Shown here: piece by piece, positions 10,472 through 21,545 of the stretch
How positions within the stretch are numbered: the first letter of the stretch is position 1
Layout of the letters: every line of letters starts with the position of its first letter
Assembly (NCBI GenBank): GCA_023374025.1
Contig: SIJG01000059.1
Location: forward strand, 489,444-553,443
Direction of reading: 5' to 3'
Origin: Heterodera schachtii
Lineage: Eukaryota > Nematoda > Chromadorea > Rhabditida > Heteroderidae
DNA: 64,000 bases
The notes under the pieces: model-generated
What the model saw: only the letters and a program-made list of their open reading frames with translations
Told to the model about the DNA's origin: nothing
Databases searched by the model: none
Translations under genes and position numbers: made by a program

Positions 10472-13400
10472 ATGCAAAAAAATTTGGCATTACAGCAACT
10501 GATGGCAAACGTTGTGCCAGAACAACTACCATTTCGACCTTCAATGCCGGAGTACACAGATGTGTTGCCACCGCCAAACCATGACGATGTTCAGGCAAGA
10601 GACACAATGCCAAAATGACGCCAAATTTAAAATTCAAATTTCATCTTTTTTCAGGTCCAAGTGATGGCCTTTGGCTATATGTTACTGTTTCTGCTTGGCA
10701 CTTGTGGGAACGTGGCAGTGCTAACAATGGTCAGCAAAAACAATTTTTGGGGCCGATGCCAAAAGCCTCACATTCTCTGAATCTCAAAAAAACGGGTCGG
10801 AGGAGGTCGTTTCCCCCACGTCATTCACCCCAAAATTTTTTTTTCAAAATTAGAAATTTTTCAAAAAGATCCTAGGTTTTTAAACAAATTTTTGAAAAAT
10901 TCGCATTTTTTCAAAATTTTATTATGAATTACTGTTTAAAGTAGGGTTAAGCCCCGACCCCGAGCCCCCCGGCCCCCGACCCGACCCGAGACGTTTTTTG
11001 GACCAATCCCCCGACCCGACCCCCGACATGTCGTCCCCCGAGGTCCCCGGCCCCCGACTTTTTGCCCCCCGACCCCCCGACACTATTTCGGGGGATTGGG
11101 GACTCCGAGCGTTTTAAAAATTTAAAAGTTAATTCATCCACGAAGGCGGGAAATATTGAAAATTTTTGAGATTTTGAACAAATTTTCTTAATAAAATACA
11201 TTAAAAATTACGAAAAACTTTCCGGCGGTGGCTATCGGCAGCGCCGGCCCCTCAAAACCATGGTGCCGATCGGTAATTTTTCAAAATATGAACATCAAGG
11301 CCGAAAAATAAGATTTTAGGGTCAAAATAATAACATTTAGCAATATTTTTTTCAAATCAGTAAACTTTTACAATTTATTTGATCAAAATGCTATCAAATT
11401 TTATATTTTTAGTCTCCCATTATCAAATAAGGACAAACGAAGTTAAAACTAAGATTTTGGCCCCAAAAATAAGATTAAAAAAACGGCTTTTTACATTGTA
11501 AAAACAGGGCTGCTAACTGAAAAATTTCAAAACCAGCATTTAGCCAACAAGAATCATCATTTGGGGAATCAGCATTTTAGAAATTTAGTCCAAATGAAAA
11601 AAAACATGCTTTTTTGTGACGCGCTTTTTCCACAAAAAATTTTTTGGACACAGGGGACCGGCGGTGCCGAGAGGCGCCGCCGGGAGAATTTTTTGAAAAT
11701 TGGGAGTTTTTGGTAGCATTTTTACATAAAATGGCCATTTTAAAGTTTTTTTCAGAAAAAGCAATAAGGACACTTACGAACCCTGCTTAATGACATTATG
11801 CCATAAAATTTCAAAACTATAAATATATTTAAAAAATCTGAACAATTTTCGTCGCTACCCCAACTAAGAACATTCTTATAAATAACGCACTCATGCTGGC
11901 GCTAACGAAATCAGATGATTAAAGTGAAAAAAGGAAGATTTACGAGCATTTAAAAATAAAAATTGTTTTTCTTTAAAAAATTTTGTTGATCACTACCCGA
12001 TCGGGGTCCCCGACCCCCGACAATTGAGCTCCCCCCCGACCCGACCCCCGACATGTCGCCCCCCGAGGTCCCCGGCCCCCGACTTTTTGCCCCCCGAGGC
12101 CTCGGGGCTTAACCCTAGTTTAAAGTCAATGAAAATTTTTTCAAAAATTTTTTCCTTGAAATTTTCTTATGAGAAATTTACTAAGATGATTTTTTCTTGA
12201 AATTTCGAAGTTTAAAATTATTTTTTTAATTTTCGGATCGGAACGATGGGGTGAAGTACACCCAAAACGGGTCATAAATCATTTTGTAATTTTTTAAAAA
12301 TTTTCATTTTTGCATTTTTTCAGTTTTTTTTAATTTTTTGATCAATTAAAAGTGATCAGAATTCACATTTTTTAAATGAATTTTTAGGTGACAACAATGG
12401 TCCGCTCACGACGAGCACATTTGGACAACACTCTGATCTACATGGTGGTGCTCAGCTGTGTTGATTTTGGCGTGTGAGTTGTTGTTGTTGGCAGAATGCC
12501 AAAAATTACAAAAAAAAAACATTTTGCCAAATTCAAATATTTATTGCAGTTGTCTGTCGTTGCCATTCACTGTGATTGACCAAATTCTCGGCTTTTGGAT
12601 GTTCGGCTCAACAATGTGCAAGCTGCATGCGGTGCTGGAAAACTTTGGCAAAGTCCTCTCGGCATTGATTATCACTGGTAATGGGAAAATGTGCCAAATG
12701 TTACTCATTTAATACAGCAATAATACAGTATCACCCGCTTCTACCGTAATAAATTGAAATTTATTTATTTATTTTTTAAAATTAAAATGTTTTTTAAGCA
12801 ATGTCTTTCGACCGTTTTGCTGGCGTTTGCCTTTCACACATTCGATGGTTGCGTTCAAGGCGATTGGCAATTTGCATTTTGATCGGTTGGTTTTTGCTTT
12901 TACCGAGCCAGAATCCCTGATTTTAAGCATTTCCTGATCACGAGAATCCCTTGATTTTTGAGTTTTTACATCCCCGGCCTTTACCAAGCACGAATCCCTG
13001 ACTTTTATGCTGTTAACCTGATCACGAATCTCGCTCGTTTTTGAGTTTTTATATCCCAAGCAGCCTTACGGAGCACGAATCCCTAAATTTTCGGCATTTT
13101 CTGATCACGAACCCCTCGATTTTTGGGTTTTTCCATCCCACAAATCCTCGATTTTGTGATATTTTATATCCACCCCTCCCCCCCCCCCAAAAAAAAGTTG
13201 TGACTTTTAAGCATTTAATTTGTAAAGTGCAGGCAAAATTTATTTTTCAATATTTGAAGGGATGGCTATTTATGCGCTGGTCGCACTCTGTCCACTGTTG
13301 CTGAACTTCAAAGCGCGTGAAGTCATTCTGTTTCAAGTCGTCATTTCAATTCAAAATAATATTAAAAAAATATATATTTTTATAAATTATTTTTATTTAT

Positions 13401-16400
13401 TAAAAAATATTCTTTTTTAAATTAAATTAATTAAAAACAATTTTTACGAATAAAAATGTTCAGAAGGAGACAGGACCCAACAAAATCACGCGAATGCGCA
13501 TTGAAAAATGCACAATGGTAATTACTGATTTTTTAAAAATTATAATTAATCAATTAATTTGTTTTTTTAATTTCCGGTCGAAATGAGTGCCCCTCTCTTC
13601 ACATTGTTCACCTGTTTTTTGCTCGTCCTCTGTTATTTGGTCCCATTGTTTTTGGTCACCTTTTTCTACACCAAACTCCTCTCAAAACTGTACCAACATG
13701 CGCGACAATTTAAAGTAAAAAAATTTGGGGGAAAATTTTTTTAATTTTTAATGAATTTAATTAAAAAATAATTTTTTGGGTGCTATTTAAAAATTAAAAA
13801 GCAATGGGGTGACCCTATTGGATTGCAAAAAAAAAAAAATTTTTTTTTTTTTTTTGTGAGTCCTGAGAAATTGTTCTCGACGTTTTTGAGTACTTGAACA
13901 TGAATCTGACATCAATTTTGACCAGTTTCTAATCCCTAACCCGAACATGGACAAGCCAAAAATCACGAATTTTTCATTTATATATTTTTTTTTTGCTCAA
14001 AATTTAGGTTAGTAAAATCGGAATTCGTTAAAATATATGTCTGATTCGTGATCAGGGGACCCCAAAATCCACCAGGGAACAGATTTTCATTTCTAAAATC
14101 TAATCAAAAGAGTGTCCCCCATTTGTTTTTTAATAAAATTCAAAAATTAAGCGTTTATTTTTTTAATTGGAAATATTTAAAAATAAATTAAAAATAATAT
14201 TTCTTTAATTTGTTCAGACCACAAAATTCCGTTCCCAAATTCCACTGATGAGGATTTCGTTGTACACATTGGCGGTCGCCTGTTTCTACTTCACTTGCTG
14301 GACCCCGTAAGTGGAAATGTTTCCAAAAAACACAAAAAATCGAATTTTAAAAATTTTAATTTCCCATTTTTATAGCTTTTGGGTGGCCACGGCATTTGCC
14401 GTTTATCTGGAATATGCCGGTGAACACAATGGTGCCGTGCCACCAATATTCGTCTATTGCATGTGAGTAAAAAAAAAATTTGAAAAAATGACTAGTAATA
14501 AAGACCCATTTTATACACATGTATTATTGCCTTTTAGGATTATAATAAAATTCTTAGGAGTTTTAAATATTTTTTCTTTTAGGTATTTCATCCATGCACT
14601 TCCGTTCACAAATTCAGCCATCAATTGGATTTTATATGGTAAGTGGTCAAATCGAACAAAAAAAATCGCTATGACCCAGTAAGTGTTACTGTATTTTACA
14701 GTACTTCTTGGTTTTCTATGACCCAGTAATGTTACTGTATTTTACAGTACGTCTAGGTTTTCTATGACCCAATAATGTTACAATATTTTACAGTACTTCT
14801 TGCTTTTCTATATGAGAGTCATTTTTCCAAGATATTCAGTTTAAAGAGCTTTTATAACTTCTATATGTCATCAGTAGTTGTTCTCTTAATAATTACAGTA
14901 TAATTATGCCCAGGGATATTATTGTATCGAAATTAATTGACCCTATGATTTTCTCATTTAATTAATCCTCGAAGTAATTGAGCCAATTATTTTTCTACTG
15001 AATTAATCCGCCTCACCTTCCTTCCCCTATATCAAGGTGCCATGAATGGTCAGTTGCAGCAGCGAATTCGGCACAGCGGTGTGCCGTTCGCAACAGCAGT
15101 CAGCCGTGCCGCCGCCGCCCGAGTTTTTCATCGACCACCGTACCACCACGTTGTTGAACGGTGGAAACGGTAGCAGCACACTGAGCAGCACTACGGTAGC
15201 GATTACGTCATCCAACGGTGGTTGCCATGCGAATGGCACAGCAGTCGTCGGCGCTGCGCAACAATTGGCACCATCAAACGTGACAACGCCGGCACTTTTG
15301 TTGAAGGCATACGAAGCAGCGGTGTGTGATTAAGATTATATTTAAATTTAATCAATTATAAACCCCTAAAAATTAATTTTTGACAATTGTATTATAATAT
15401 TTAAAATTTAATTTTTCTGATTTATTTTAATCGATTTTAATTTTTACATTAATTGGTTTCTAAGGCTGGAAATATATTTAAAAATCGAAAAATATTTACT
15501 TAAAATATGTGAAAAATCACCATATGTAAAATATGTATAAAAAAAACTCCAAATACGTATAAAATTATGTAAAATTTTAATAAATTTTTATGTTTTTTAA
15601 ATATACAATTTTTGCCATTAATATTTCTTTTTATTTGCATGAATTTGCAACAATGGTGATTGTTAACATACATATTTCATAATTTATTTTTTAATTTTGA
15701 CAATTTTAATATATTATAAAAAACTTTCTGAAACATTAAACTCAGAAACCAAATTTTTTAAATTTTATAAATTTTCTAATTATTTTAAGGGTTGCTATCG
15801 TCGCAAATCGTCCTCATGCTCCATGAATGTGCTGAACTCGTTGAACTCCTCGACTGCTGCTGGTCTCGATGGTGGTGGTGCACCAATTAAAGCTGCTTAT
15901 GACTTGACGCAAGAAGTTCTGGAAAAAGTATCAGCTGCTGTTGTTGCTGGAAAGGAGCAACAGCAACAACAAGTTGAAGGAGTACAAAATGAACTTAATG
16001 AACAGCAAAAACAACACCAGCAGCAACACCAGCATGAGGACACGTCACAGGTGTTAAATTAATTTGATTAAGGTGGGATTATCCCCGTTTCCGGCGTCCC
16101 CGACAATTTTTGTCCCCGAAGAATTGGGAGGCCATTTTCGAGTCTTCTAAGTAAATGATAGATTCAATTTCGAAAATTTCGAGATTTTCCATGTGCACCA
16201 AAAATTGCAACAAAAAAAAGGATATGTTGTAAAAATGAAAAAATTTGCACATTATTTTTTCAAAATTTAGGGTAAAATTCCTCGAAATTTCTTCAATGTT
16301 AAATTTAAGCTAAAAAACCCTAAAATAAATGAATAAAAATATAAAATAAAGAACTAAATTAATTTTGAAGAAAATTTATTACAACATTTTTTTTTTTAAA

Positions 16401-16767
16401 TACATTTTTTTAAATCAATATTTAAACAAAATAAATCAAAACTAAAGATTTTTGAAAAAATTTTTCAGTCCTTACAGATCAAATGGGCCGCTTTAATAGA
16501 GGGGGCACTTTAAATAGAAGATTTTTTGAAAAAAGCCAAAATTGGCACATAAATATGAAAATAAATTTCATTTTTTTTAATTTTCAGCTCCCAAATTGGG
16601 CCGCTTCATCGTCAGCTGAAGCAGAAGCCAATACTGATCACTTTCCGGGTGATGCCGATGATGACGAGGCTGCTGCTGTTGTACATGAGCAAACATTGTT
16701 GCTGCACAGCTCGGACTCGATGGACATGTTGTTGCGCATCGATTGCGAATCGACCACATTTCTTTGA
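10472..16767 (+). CDS. Class-A GPCR, neuropeptide-receptor-like, 14 exons, with lesions
   Basis: Exons: 10,472-10,594; 10,655-10,729; 12,388-12,473; 12,550-12,677; 12,799-12,885; 13,260-13,336; 13,464-13,517; 13,577-13,714; 14,218-14,306; 14,376-14,462; 14,583-14,638; 15,037-15,321; 15,790-16,050; 16,588-16,767 (about 574 aa). TM1 contains G-N-V; TM2/ECL1 has L-P-F-T-V-I-D-Q-I-L-G-F-W-M-F-G and the disulphide C-K-L-H. TM3 ends in D-R-F rather than D-R-Y. TM6 has C-W-T-P and TM7 N-S-A-I-N-W-I-L-Y-G, followed by a long polar Q/H-rich tail. The layout suits a plasma-membrane peptide receptor of the somatostatin/allatostatin-like group, though the ligand cannot be read from sequence. Oddities: exon 1 uses a GC donor (CAG|GCAAGA); exon 8 has a CG instead of AG acceptor (TTTCCG|GTCGAA); exon 12 enters in the G-A-M-N-G-Q-L-Q-Q-R frame but leaves in the +1 frame. 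It may therefore be damaged or contain assembly errors. Confidence 0.8.
10942..12117. mobile_element. hAT-like non-autonomous element, 1,176 bp, in GPCR intron 2
   Basis: The inverted ends TAGGGTTAAGCCCCGA and TCGGGGCTTAACCCTA are flanked by a perfect 8-bp duplication GTTTAAAG (10,934-10,941 and 12,118-12,125). The inverted copy of this locus (about 18,611-18,621) has the uninterrupted GTTTAAAG site, so the insertion followed the duplication or was lost cleanly. Subterminal zones are CCCCGACCC-rich. The interior has two copies of the GC-rich stem-loop module (11,222-11,247 and 11,658-11,683). No transposase is visible. A 137-bp relative lies at 34,465-34,601. Confidence 0.85.
12900..13140 (+). 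repeat. Tandem repeat, three units of about 84 bp, in GPCR intron 5
   Basis: Units begin at AGCCAGAATCCCTGA (about 12,905), AGCACGAATCCCTGA (12,987) and AGCACGAATCCCTAA (13,072). Each contains TCCTGATCACGA-type and TTTTTGAGTTTTTACATCCC-type segments. The TGATCACGA motif also occurs in other repeats in the window. Confidence 0.6.
14669..14806 (+). repeat. Tandem repeat, three units of 46-47 bp, in GPCR intron 11
   Basis: CTATGACCCAGTAATGTTAC followed by TGTATTTTACAGTACTTCTT repeats three times, starting at 14,669, 14,716 and 14,762. It is wholly intronic and carries no coding signal. Confidence 0.75.
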
Positions 16768-17053
16768 CACACAAATTTTATTGCTTGTTAAGCTCGAGAA
16801 ATCTCATCATTTTCGAGTGATGACCATCCAAGAAAAATTTCTGGCATTTTGCACTCTCGAGCATCATTAATTTTAAATACATTCGGCAGCAGCAAAGGGT
16901 GGAAATTTCAAATAGTGAGAAATATGATGGCATTCCGAGGCCCCATTTTCGGAAATCGGAATTTCAAGACCCAAAAATCGGTATTCCGACACCAAAAATG
17001 TCGGAAATTGGAATTTCTTGCCGTCCCTGGATGACACTTTTTGTACATAAATA
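15752..17053. repeat. Inverted-repeat arm A (right copy)
   Basis: Reverse complement of 6,494-7,832. This copy supplies exons 13 and 14 to the plus-strand GPCR. Its right end coincides with the start of a foldback element at 17,054. Confidence 0.85.
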
Positions 17054-17450
17054 GCGGTCTACGTCAGTTGGGCCCTCACGTTTAGGCCCCCACGTTTGGG
17101 CCTCAGCATGTTTTTCCACTATAATTTTTTTCTATGCCATCCAAATCTAATAAACTTGGTATCATTCGAAAGCTTAACATGTTTAGAAGCTTTTTCTAAG
17201 GTATCGCTTCGCGATTAGACAATTACCAAAAAAGTTACACATTAAAATTGCGAAAAGTCGAAATTTTTGAAGTTTTTTCTTTATAAAAATATTTCCAGGC
17301 TTGAAAATCTTTTCGCTTTTGGTAAAGCTAATAGAGCATGTTAAGAGCTTTCGAATGATACCAAGAATGTTGGATTTAGATGCCAAAGAAAAAAGCTATC
17401 GTGGAAAAACATGCTGGGGCCCAAACGTGAGGGCCCAACCGACGGGTTTT
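17054..17450. mobile_element. Foldback element, about 0.4 kb, at the A-arm breakpoint
   Basis: The left end (GTTGGGCCCTCACGTTT, GCATGTTTTTCCAC) is mirrored by the right end (GTGGAAAAACATGC, AAACGTGAGGGCCCAAC). Both arms contain TTGGTATCATTCGAAAGCTT in opposite orientation (about 17,157 and 17,363). A diverged half-element of the same family lies at 62,686-62,910. No coding frame is supported. Confidence 0.65.
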
Positions 17451-17545
17451 ACTTTAAACAAAGAAATAATTTTAATGCATTTCTCATATTTAAAAATGTA
17501 TTTTTTTTAATCTTAAATTTGTTAAAAATTTAATTAAATTTATTT
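17451..17545. other. Short AT-rich spacer
   Basis: No feature is seen between the foldback element and the SINE-like copy. Confidence 0.3.
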
Positions 17546-17720
17546 ATTTTTACGTTGGATCCGAACCCGCACCCCCAAAATTAGGAATTTAACCAACTGA
17601 GCCACCAATTTTATGTGAAAACACAGCCAAAATTTCGATTTTCGAGGCCCTGTAACTTTTGAAGCAGGCGGAATGCACCGCTAAAATTAAAAATTCGCAA
17701 CAGAAGTCAACCCTGCTCTA
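17546..17720 (-). mobile_element. tRNA-derived SINE-like element, copy 1 (175 bp)
   Basis: Read on the minus strand it contains TGGCTCAGTTGG (A-box-like, 17,604-17,593) and GGTTCGGATCC (B-box-like, 17,567-17,557). They are spaced as in a tRNA and followed by an A-rich/AT tail. Upstream is a conserved body starting AGAGCAGGGTTGACTTC. The acceptor stem does not pair well, so it is not a functional tRNA. A near-identical direct copy is at 18,189-18,363. Confidence 0.6.
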
Positions 17721-18188
17721 TCCAATGGTATATAGCTTATATGCATTTTCCCACTCACAGCTCGGAATGTTCCCTTGTGAACACTAAATTATTTTCATTT
17801 TTAATTTGCTTTTTTAAATCGATTTGTTGTATATAAATAAATTAAATTTGAAAAATGGCAATGGATCAATAAGATTTTTACATACATATAATGCTGATTT
17901 ACCGTTATTGCAGTTAAATTAATTACGGCAAAACACTGACCCAACAAATACAAATATATGGGAAAGAGAAGCAGAAAGAATAAAATAATTCGCTTTTTCC
18001 ATTTTTTGGCGTTTCATGTAAATTTCAAGTAACGTCGAGAAAATTTTGTCCTGCTGTTCCCGTATTTTTCACCGGAATGGATTTTTAGAATTTTTTGTTT
18101 CCGCTGATCATTTCGCTGCATGTGCACCTTTTTTTGCGGCACGCTTTTTGAGCCTTTTGGGGAACAGCTGGGAGGGTCCGGATTTTAA
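17721..18188. repeat. Spacer between the two SINE-like copies, made of older repeat fragments
   Basis: 17,780-17,960 is an inverted match to 6,240-6,350. 17,876-17,980 matches 9,225-9,320 in the same orientation (TTTTACATA, GGCAAAAC, GGGAAAGAG motifs). 18,045-18,150 resembles flanks of the GC-rich stem-loop modules (CACCGGAATGGATTTTT, GGCACGCTTTTTG). No gene is supported. Confidence 0.45.
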
Positions 18189-18363
18189 ATTTTTACGTTG
18201 GATCCGAACCCGGACCCCCAAAATTAGGAATTTAACCAACTGAGCCACCAATTTTATGTGAAAACACAGCCAAAATTTCGATTTTCGAGGCCCTGTAACT
18301 TTTGAAGCAGGCGGAATGCACCGCTAAAATTAAAAATTCGCAATAGAAGTCAACCCTGCTCTA
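18189..18363 (-). mobile_element. tRNA-derived SINE-like element, copy 2, at the B-arm breakpoint
   Basis: Direct repeat of 17,546-17,720 with the same A-box and B-box-like segments and only a few differences. Its outer end (CCCTGCTCT) abuts the position where inverted arm B begins (18,366), so an element end marks the rearrangement junction. Confidence 0.6.
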
Positions 18364-18365
18364 AA

Positions 18366-21300
18366 AATGTGAATTCTGATCAGTTTTAATTGATCAAAAA
18401 ATTAAAAAAAACTGAAAAAATGCAAAAATGAAAATTTTTAAAAAATTACAAAGTGATTTATGACCCGTTTTGGGTGTAGTTCACCCCGTCGTTCCGATCC
18501 GAAAATTAAAAAAATAATTTCAAACTTCGAAATTTCAAGAAAAAATCATCTTAGTAAATTTCTCATAAGAAAATTTCAAGGAAAAAATTTTTGAAAAAAT
18601 TTTCATTGACTTTAAACAGTAATTCATAATAAAATTTTGAAAAAATGCGAATTTTTCAAAAAATTTGTTTAAAAACCTAGGATCTTTTTGAAAAATTTCT
18701 AATTTTGAAAAAAAAATTTTGGGGTGAATGACGTGGGGGAAACGACCTCCTCCGACCCGTTTTTTTGAGATTCAGAGAATGTGAGGCTTTTGGCATCGGC
18801 CCCAAAAATTGTTTTTGCTGACCATTGTTAGCACTGCCACGTTCCCACAAGTGCCAAGCAGAAACAGTAACATATAGCCAAAGGCCATCACTTGGACCTG
18901 AAAAAAGAGGAAATTTGAATTTTAAATTTGGCGCCATTTTGGCATTTTGTCTCTTGCCTGGACATCGTCATGGTTTGGCGGTGGCAACACATCCGTGTAC
19001 TCCGGCATTGATGGTCGAAATGGTAGTTGTTCTGGCACAACGTTTGCCATCAGTTGCTGTAATGCCAAATTTTTTTGCATTTTGTTTAGAAATTTTCAAT
19101 TTTTTTTGATTGGCTAAAAGTTTAATTTTATTTTAAATATTTAAAAAAATTAAATTTTTCATTTTTTTTTATTAAACGCTTTGGAATCATTTTAATTAAA
19201 AATCGGGGCAAGAAATTCACACAGATAAGATTTTTATCTCACACCGCTTCAAATATTTATTATTGAAATGAATGAGAGATTGGAATTAATTTATTTAAAA
19301 CATTTTTAATTTAAAATATTATTTTAAAAAGTTAAATTTTAATTTTCAAAGTTTTTGGGGGAAACTTTTTTTAGAGGCCTGGACAATGTTTACTTCCTTA
19401 ATTATAGGTCTGGGCTAAACTTTCTTGAAAAAAATCCGTCTCGGTTTTGGGTTTTTTTCGAAAATAGACAATAAATATTTTTTCCAATTTTTCACATTTT
19501 TTTTTGCCCACTATTTTCTTCTACTGCGTGCCGTGCATTTTCAACTGCCACAATCGCTTTCCCCAACATTGTCATGTCTTTGCGGAGCTCATTTTTTTGC
19601 TTTTTTCTGCTGCTGTTGTTGGTTGCTTTTCCCCCGCCATTTCAATTAAAAATTTCCTTTGTTTTTGTTGGAATTTTTCTGAAAATTTTAATCATATTTG
19701 TTAATTTTAATTAGGAAATTCATTAAATCTAATGAGCAAAAACAATTATTCTAATTTTTTCACCTTCAAATGGCAAAAAACCGCTTTTTCTGATTGGGTT
19801 GTTGCGTAAAATAAATAGCTATACTTTACGAATTAATTGGTTGCTAAAATGGTACGGTAGCGTATAGTAAATCACTACAGTAGTTTTGAGTCATAATTGA
19901 ACTATACACATATTAATCATTGAATGATAGACACATCAAAATTTTGTTAGCAAAGCATTAAATATGTTTCTTAATTGCCCGATTGTGTGAGTCAAAATCC
20001 GAAAATTTAGTCGGATTCAAATTTCATTTTTTGACGGAACTTTCTTTTTTTAATACATACGAATTGGAAATATTTTCCCCGGGTTTTCAGGGTCCTTGAT
20101 CACGAACATATGACACCGTTCTTCGGATCACAAAAGAAAAAATTTAATAAACCCGATATTTTTTCGGAATTTCAAAATTAACCAAATACTTTTTAAAAAG
20201 GTGTGCAAAACCAACGTGATTCCTTCTGCTGCTCTTTCCCATTTACTACATATTTTTGTATTTGGGTCATCGTTTTGCCGTTCTAATTTAACTGAAATGA
20301 CCGCAAATCGGCATTATATGTAAAATGCCTAAGCTTAAGTTCAAGGCGTAATGGATCAAAGTTCAGAGAGCAAAACTCAATTGGCCATCAATGAATTGAA
20401 AAATCTGTAGCAACACTACAGCACATGTTTCAAACAATTTTTGGGTTTTTTTCGTGGTCGGGTAGGCCCAGAAAATGCATAAATCGAGCCGAATGTTTAT
20501 TTTTCATAAGAAATTTCGGTACTTCCGGGTTATGCTGTCCCCCCCCCCCCTCAAAAAATTCCAAAATTCGTAATTTGGGGTTCCAAGGTCGCTGATCACG
20601 AATATGATATTTATTTTAACATCTGATGACTTTTAATCATAGATTTGACCTAATTTTCTTAAATTTTTAAGTCTTATAAATCATAACTTTTTGGTGAACT
20701 GACTAATCGCTTAGCTTCTGCTTAATGAAAGCTTCTAAACACGTAGAGCTTTCGAATGATACCAATTTTGAAGAAATCAACCGATGAACAAAAAAGTTAT
20801 GGCCATTCCCATTTCAAATTGTACGAAACGCCATTGTACGAACTGCCTTGACCCCAAAGAAAACAATGAAAGAGAGCAGTTCAAAAAGCAAATAGGTATT
20901 TAATTAATTATCAACATAATTCAGCGAACTCAAAAAATGATCGGTCAATTCTCACATTTTTCAAATGCCAAAAATTCATTTCCACATAATTAGACGCCCT
21001 TTTCGCTGCTTTTACTCGCTTCTTTTGCTGCTGCTGCTGCTGCAGGTGGAGACAAAGGCCTGAAAATTCAATGAAATTTGAAAATTCAAAAAAAAAGGAA
21101 AAGCTGTCACCCTAAATGGACAAGAGGAGGAGGGTTAGAAAAAAATTTACAAAATTGAAAAAAAAAAATGATTTGAGAATTGGATCGGAAAGTGTTTGTA
21201 TTTTTTCTTCTGCTGCTGCTGTTTCTGAACCGCCTCCCCAACAATTGGACATCGCTTCAACAGCCAACGATGAAAAAAGCCAATATCCGTTTCTTCCTTC

Positions 21301-21545
21301 AATGTCAGCTTTTCATTGGTCCATTCATTCACCAATTCAAATGGTTCAATTGGCGTAGAGACAAAAAAAGTTGAGTAGACGCTGTAACTGACAGAAGTGC
21401 GGGCACGGACAAAAACCTAAATAAAAAACCAAAATTCGTACATTGTCAAATATGAAATGTGACGACAAACCGACCTCCTTGAAATTGTTGATCCATTCAA
21501 AGTTTGTGGGTGCTGTCGTAAAGTTCAAGCAATGCAATATCTTTC
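18366..21545. repeat. Inverted-repeat arm B (right copy)
   Basis: Reverse complement of 8,014-12,371 lacking the hAT-like insertion. It is contiguous with a complete F-box-like gene, whereas the left copy breaks inside that gene's exon 3, so the right copy is probably in the ancestral position. The interval 19,081-20,989 holds no gene. Confidence 0.88.
18823..19080 (-). pseudogene. Orphan inverted copy of GPCR exons 1 and 2
   Basis: On the minus strand, 19,080-18,958 (123 nt, starts M-Q-K-N-L-A-L-Q-Q-L) and 18,897-18,823 (75 nt, V-Q-V-M-A-F-G-Y-M-L-L-F) match exons 1 and 2 of the GPCR in length and splice sites. The GC donor CAG|GCAAGA is also kept. The frames are open and one observed change is synonymous (GTT to GTC). 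There is no exon 3 on this strand: the arm ends 16 bp before it. Any transcript would need to continue about 12 kb to the orphan last exons at 7,798-6,784. Confidence 0.8.

Larger units (their letters stand above)
8014..12371. repeat. Inverted-repeat arm B (left copy)
   Basis: The block is the near-identical reverse complement of 18,366-21,545. It starts inside an F-box exon 3 and ends inside GPCR intron 2, 16 bp before exon 3. The left copy is longer because a hAT-like element (10,942-12,117) is inserted in it; the right copy keeps the empty site. The interval 8,600-10,470 has no gene. It contains dispersed repeat motifs, a poly-G run at about 9,001 and a segment (9,225-9,320) related to 17,876-17,980. 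Confidence 0.88.

Noticed and set aside
10947..11201. Glycine-rich frame on the minus strand
   Set aside because: Lies within the CCCCGACCC-rich end of a hAT-like element.
16649..16870. 73-codon frame rich in C and L, and its mirror at 6,681-6,902
   Set aside because: Out-of-frame reading of the last GPCR exon; the exon frame ending T-T-F-L is the supported one.
17546..17720. Functional tRNA gene
   Set aside because: A- and B-box-like segments are present but the acceptor stem does not pair, so it is called SINE-like.
21116..21374. Plus-strand frames opposite F-box exon 4 (and mirrors at 8,177-8,435)
   Set aside because: Antisense to the exon; the minus-strand frame has the family motifs and splice acceptor.
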